Part shown: piece by piece, positions 5,529-7,725 of the stretch | How the letters are laid out: every line of letters begins with the position of its first letter | Numbering within the stretch: the stretch's first letter is position 1 | Source of the DNA: an uncultured delta proteobacterium | GTDB taxonomy: Bacteria > UBA10199 > GCA-002796325 > 1-14-0-20-49-13 | Assembly (NCBI GenBank): GCA_903868375.1 | Contig: CAIPVD010000224.1 | Span: 1 to 7,725 of the forward strand | DNA length: 7,725 nt | Reading direction: 5' to 3' | The notes under the pieces: model-generated | Told to the model about the DNA's origin: nothing | Database searches by the model: none | Seen by the model: the letters and a program-made list of their open reading frames with translations, nothing else | Position numbers and translations under genes: made by a program

Positions 5529-7232
5529 TCAATCGAGGCGCTGTTTTTTAAGGATGGCATTGTCTAGTTTTTTGAAAGTTTCCGCGCCTTTGAAGATGCC
5601 CAAATATTCGATCGTGTCTTCCGCCTGATAATCGGCGCAGCCGTTCAGTTCTTCCTCGCGCACTTTCTTGTCATACAGGCCATATTTTACGGCGGCCCTT
5701 TTGATCCCCCACCTGAATTCATAGCTGGTATTATCCATGTACATCTGGTGAAGCTTGTCCTTGTCGCGCATATCGGGCGATCTTTCAAATGTTCTCATCG
5801 CAAGATAGCGAAGCGTGACTAGAGCCAGATATTCGCGGTCTTCCGGTGGAAGGTCGAGATATTTCGAGCTGACGAACTGCAGAACTTCCGCCGGGCCGAT
5901 ACCCGCAAGGATCTGCTTGTTTAGCGGCGAACTTATAGCTCCGCGCTCTGTTGTTGGAGTATCCTTATAGATATGATATTTGTTATCGCCTCCTGCATAA
6001 AGTGAAAGCGCCATTAGAATTTCCTTGTCGCGAGGCGACGTTGTGACGCTCGCAAGAGGCGTACCTGTCGAAAAAATGACCGCGCTTGAATATTTTCTGT
6101 TTCCCACTTCGCCTATTATGTTTGTGCAAGTCTCGTCAAATTGCCCGCAGTCCCAGTCGCTAGACCGTAGTTCATAACTGCAACCGTAGGAATCGTTTAT
6201 TACCCATCCGCGGAACGGTAACACCGATAATGGACTGAACCCTGCGTTCAGGTTTTTCTTGTATTCAGGCTCATGTGTCCATTGGTCGGAAAATCGTATA
6301 GGAGCCATGTCCAGCTCATTCGTCATGATTATCGCTTTTTGTTCGGCGGCGGCATTTGTGTTATCAAGGACCTGTTTTAGCAAGGGCCAGTCCGACATTC
6401 CGTAATCGCCTACATCGTGAATGATAACGACATCTGCTCTATCCATGTCGCTTTTCTTGAAATACAGGCCTTCGTCGCTTTCCTTCATCGAATAGGTAAG
6501 TTTAATGGTCTTTCCTTTATAATCTATAACGATCTGTTGCCGAGGCTTTCCCTCTTTTATATCCGAAGAGACGATTCTGATATCTTTGTTTGCATTTGCC
6601 CATTTTTGCAGGACGTCAAGCGCCTTTGCAGGCGAAGATTCATCTACCTCCGTAAATATCATCTCCGCCGAACGCGTGCCTTTATCGAGCATTGCCATCG
6701 CCATTGAAAGCGAACCGATATTGAAACCGGCGGCGGGGTAGAGCAGCACCACATCTTTTTTTGCGGCGATATTGGTGAAATTATCCAAGATCGTGCCTGC
6801 AGAATCATAGAATGCCTTTGCCGATTTCATTCCAAGGATCGCATCGTGATGTTTGGCGAACGCGCGTTTATAAGCCATCTCTTTCGTGCTTGCGTTCGTG
6901 ATGCGTGATGCGCGCTTGACATCTACATCAAGTGCTGCAACTTCTCCTTCTGCGAAAGTTTTTGCGGGATGATTCGCCGGCAATTCCGTAAATTCAGATA
7001 GTGTACTGTTCTTATATGCTTCTTCCGGCACATCTTTTCCAATGATCTCGCCTAACGCATGCGCTAGCTTCGGATCTCTCGCGATGATAGGAAGCGGCCT
7101 TTGCGGCACCGCGACAGTTTTGAAATGCGGGGCTTCGGGCGCTTCGCATACTAAAGTTTCGTTTTGCAAAGGTTCCGGAACTTGCGGCGATGGATCGGGC
7201 CGTTGTTCGGGACCTATTAAAGGAATTCCCAT
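5529..7232 (-). CDS. Hypothetical protein, 567 residues, with a methyltransferase-like Rossmann core
   Basis: I do not recognise this family. Residues 1-50 hold 12 prolines and look disordered. Residues 160-306 show the strand order of a class I SAM-dependent methyltransferase fold: VVLLYPAAGFNIGSL (motif I-like, though without the classical GxGxG), MIFTEVDE (second strand with acidic end), IRIVSSDI, ADVVIIHDVGDYG (motif IV-like) and KAIIMTNEL. The C-terminal 200 residues are helical and charged with no known motif. C351, C362 and C369 cluster at 351-369. There is no signal peptide or membrane span, so it is probably cytoplasmic. The ATG at 7232 lacks a Shine-Dalgarno, but an in-frame stop upstream leaves no better ATG. 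It lies between the XdhC-family factor (58 nt upstream) and mocA (32 nt downstream), so it may be co-transcribed with cofactor maturation genes. The methyltransferase-like fold is an inference from pattern only; activity is unknown. Confidence 0.75.
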   Translation of the reverse strand: MGIPLIGPEQRPDPSPQVPEPLQNETLVCEAPEAPHFKTVAVPQRPLPIIARDPKLAHALGEIIGKDVPEEAYKNSTLSEFTELPANHPAKTFAEGEVAALDVDVKRASRITNASTKEMAYKRAFAKHHDAILGMKSAKAFYDSAGTILDNFTNIAAKKDVVLLYPAAGFNIGSLSMAMAMLDKGTRSAEMIFTEVDESSPAKALDVLQKWANANKDIRIVSSDIKEGKPRQQIVIDYKGKTIKLTYSMKESDEGLYFKKSDMDRADVVIIHDVGDYGMSDWPLLKQVLDNTNAAAEQKAIIMTNELDMAPIRFSDQWTHEPEYKKNLNAGFSPLSVLPFRGWVINDSYGCSYELRSSDWDCGQFDETCTNIIGEVGNRKYSSAVIFSTGTPLASVTTSPRDKEILMALSLYAGGDNKYHIYKDTPTTERGAISSPLNKQILAGIGPAEVLQFVSSKYLDLPPEDREYLALVTLRYLAMRTFERSPDMRDKDKLHQMYMDNTSYEFRWGIKRAAVKYGLYDKKVREEELNGCADYQAEDTIEYLGIFKGAETFKKLDNAILKKQRLD

Positions 7233-7258
7233 ATCATATATATTATCGGCTGGAGGTA

Positions 7259-7273
7259 TAGCAAGAGTTGCTA
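7259..7273. repeat. Short perfect inverted repeat upstream of the 567-residue gene
   Basis: TAGCAA-GAG-TTGCTA is a 6-bp perfect stem with a 3-nt loop in the 58-bp gap between the XdhC-family gene and the 567-residue gene. No T-run follows on either strand, so it is not a good terminator. It could be an operator or an mRNA processing hairpin, or chance. Confidence 0.35.
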
Positions 7274-7290
7274 GGGTTAACTATTTGTAA

Positions 7291-7725
7291 TTATTGACTT
7301 AATTGGATCAGTTCGGCAATTATGCTAATTGCTATTTCAAAAGGCGTTTCGCTGCCGATATTTATGCCTATCGGCGTTTTAACGCGCGCTATCTTTTCGT
7401 CGGTTATGCCGGCAGATTTGTAACGTGATTTGAACTTTTCCCATTTTGTCTTTGAACCGATGAGCCCCAAATATTTGAACGGCTTATCGAGGCAATATTT
7501 TACGATCTCTTCGTCGTGCTTATGCTCGTGAGTTATGACGATGATGTAAAGATCGCTAGTGAACTCAATTTTTTTCAGTGCATCGCTTGGCAGCTCGTCG
7601 AGCTTTTCATCAACAACGGCAAACGATGGGAGTTGCAGGCGTTCGCTTCGTTCGTCGATGAGCGTTATTATAAATCCCAGTTTTTTTAGTAACGGCGTAA
7701 GTTCTTCCGCAATGTGTCCGGCGCC
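7291..7725 (-). CDS. XdhC/CoxI-family molybdenum hydroxylase maturation factor (PucA-like), 5'-truncated by window edge
   Basis: Accessory protein that binds the molybdenum cofactor, promotes its sulfuration and helps insert it into XDH. The - strand frame is open from base 7725 to a TAA at 7293-7291, giving 144 C-terminal residues. It opens at GAGHIAEEL, the glycine loop starting the XdhC_C Rossmann domain, followed by LIDER at the end of the second strand. Then come IVITHEHKHDEEI, KYLGLIGSKTKWEKF, and the family ending TPIGINIGSETPFEIAISIIAEL. The N-terminal XdhC/CoxI domain, including its conserved Cys, lies outside the window. No internal in-frame ATG is seen, consistent with a fragment of a longer gene. 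It is the first visible gene of a - strand set ending with mocA, the usual partner in XDH clusters (as pucA-pucB in Bacillus). Confidence 0.9.
   Translation of the reverse strand, partial: GAGHIAEELTPLLKKLGFIITLIDERSERLQLPSFAVVDEKLDELPSDALKKIEFTSDLYIIVITHEHKHDEEIVKYCLDKPFKYLGLIGSKTKWEKFKSRYKSAGITDEKIARVKTPIGINIGSETPFEIAISIIAELIQLSQ

Noticed and set aside
7680..7688. A7 tract on the coding strand of the XdhC-family gene as a possible frameshift site
   Set aside because: The frame reads through with conserved family sequence on both sides, and no downstream pseudoknot or alternative frame product is evident.

Overview
The window comes from a bacterium with intermediate GC content (roughly 45-48% by eye), tightly packed genes and little intergenic DNA. 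It carries most of a purine-oxidation locus. The genes that encode and mature a molybdenum hydroxylase of the xanthine dehydrogenase (XDH) type sit together with an adenosine deaminase. Nothing in the sequence fixes the taxon. The three-gene XDH layout and a REP-like palindrome embedded in a gene would suit an uncultured deltaproteobacterium-like or candidate-phylum genome, but that is a weak inference.

Layout. Positions 1-2767 (+ strand) hold a compact operon: the C-terminal two thirds of the molybdopterin subunit, the [2Fe-2S] subunit overlapping it by 23 nt, and the FAD subunit 3 nt further on. Position 2808 starts a small unrecognised Cys-containing protein with its own ribosome binding site. 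Its 3' end overlaps, tail to tail, a long-form adenosine deaminase on the - strand (4559-3345). Divergent from the deaminase is a 90-residue Cys-rich unknown (4651-4923, +) with a near-perfect Shine-Dalgarno. The rest of the window is a - strand set read from right to left: the C-terminal half of an XdhC/CoxI-family maturation factor (7725-7291), a 567-residue unknown with a methyltransferase-like Rossmann core (7232-5529), and a MocA-like molybdopterin cytidylyltransferase (5496-4927).

How the parts fit. Adenosine deaminase would make inosine (purine nucleoside cleavage is not encoded here), giving hypoxanthine for the XDH to oxidise to xanthine and urate. MocA would add CMP to the molybdenum cofactor, and the XdhC-family protein would sulfurate, protect and insert it. 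The structural and maturation genes are on opposite strands, and the deaminase and two orphan small proteins lie between them.

The main points for a second look are: (1) a REP-like palindrome lying in frame inside mocA and supplying about 12 residues of it; (2) two copies of the palindrome AAACGTTT, the core of LacI/PurR-family operators, at the starts of the deaminase gene and of the unknown gene after the XDH operon; (3) a faint shared Cys motif in the two small unknown proteins flanking the deaminase; (4) the uncharacterised methyltransferase-like protein between two cofactor-maturation genes. I found no RNA genes, CRISPR array, insertion sequence or convincing rho-independent terminator.
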